Shown: in pieces, positions 63,987 to 64,000 of the stretch | Layout of the letters: every line of letters starts with the position of its first letter | How positions within the stretch are numbered: the first letter of the stretch is position 1 | Source of the DNA: Alteromonas lipotrueiana | GTDB taxonomy: Bacteria > Pseudomonadota > Gammaproteobacteria > Enterobacterales > Alteromonadaceae | Length of the DNA stretch: 64,000 nt | Assembly: GCF_019249245.1 (NCBI RefSeq) | Contig: NZ_JAESDK010000013.1 | Span: forward strand, 54,954 to 118,953 | Direction: 5' to 3' | Position numbers and translations under genes: made by a program | The notes under the pieces: model-generated | The model's database searches: none | What the model was told of the DNA's origin: nothing | Seen by the model: only the letters and a program-made list of their open reading frames with translations

Positions 63987-64000
63987 AAGCTCTTTTGTAA

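Overview
The window looks like ordinary chromosome of a marine gammaproteobacterium of the Alteromonadales (Alteromonas/Salinimonas/Aestuariibacter-like). The evidence is a complete gspC-N type II secretion operon, an aa3/caa3-type cytochrome oxidase cluster with a cytochrome c domain on subunit II, opgGH, YheSTUV, NfuA, LexA, and protein sequences that resemble Alteromonas and Shewanella more than enteric homologues. Genus is inferred from family resemblance only. No rRNA, tRNA, CRISPR array, prophage or intact insertion sequence was seen.

Layout. 1-8.4 kb: the 3' end of an EnvZ-like kinase, a secreted serine hydrolase, then an oxidoreductase group (LysR, YqhD-type dehydrogenase, YqjM-type ene-reductase, LysR, VOC enzyme), then hslO and hslR. 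8.5-19.9 kb: the T2SS operon gspC to gspN. 20-24.8 kb: a Sad-type aldehyde dehydrogenase, yjjX and yrfG facing nudE-cysQ-yceI. 24.9-29.4 kb: opgGH for osmoregulated periplasmic glucans and a small outer-membrane barrel. 29.6-38.1 kb: yheU, yheT, a TIGR02444 gene, yheS, yheV, a DUF748 protein, a degenerate IS200-like (RAYT) protein, slyX, a WD40 lipoprotein and fkpA. 38.3-50.5 kb: greB, arfB, tex, a SprA-like putative metalloprotease pair, bioH, comF, a large M14 peptidase, nfuA and a MATE pump. 50.5-61 kb: a polysaccharide deacetylase and the cytochrome oxidase structural and assembly genes. 61-64 kb: lexA, a YehS-type gene, an MDR oxidoreductase, and a terminal pair of hairpin-bearing direct repeats.

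The gene content strikingly overlaps the envZ-greB-tex / yrfG-hslR-hslO-nudE / bioH-gntX-nfuA / yheSTUV-slyX-fkpA neighbourhood of Escherichia coli, so most of the window is an old conserved backbone. The T2SS operon, an M14 peptidase and a few unknown genes are inserted into it. Control elements readable from sequence include an IscR-type palindrome over the nfuA promoter, an imperfect SOS box at lexA, a LysR-type inverted repeat between the second LysR gene and the VOC gene, and several factor-independent terminators.

I found no convincing complete new system. The best leads are: a full-length RAYT-like protein whose catalytic HUH motif reads QLQ; the duplicated 72-nt hairpin repeats at the right end; a two-gene unit pairing a HEXXH protein with a miniature flagellar-axial-like protein; a SCO-like CxxxC protein lacking the third copper ligand in the cox cluster; and a surf1 gene with no usable start codon unless it runs antisense through a neighbouring gene.
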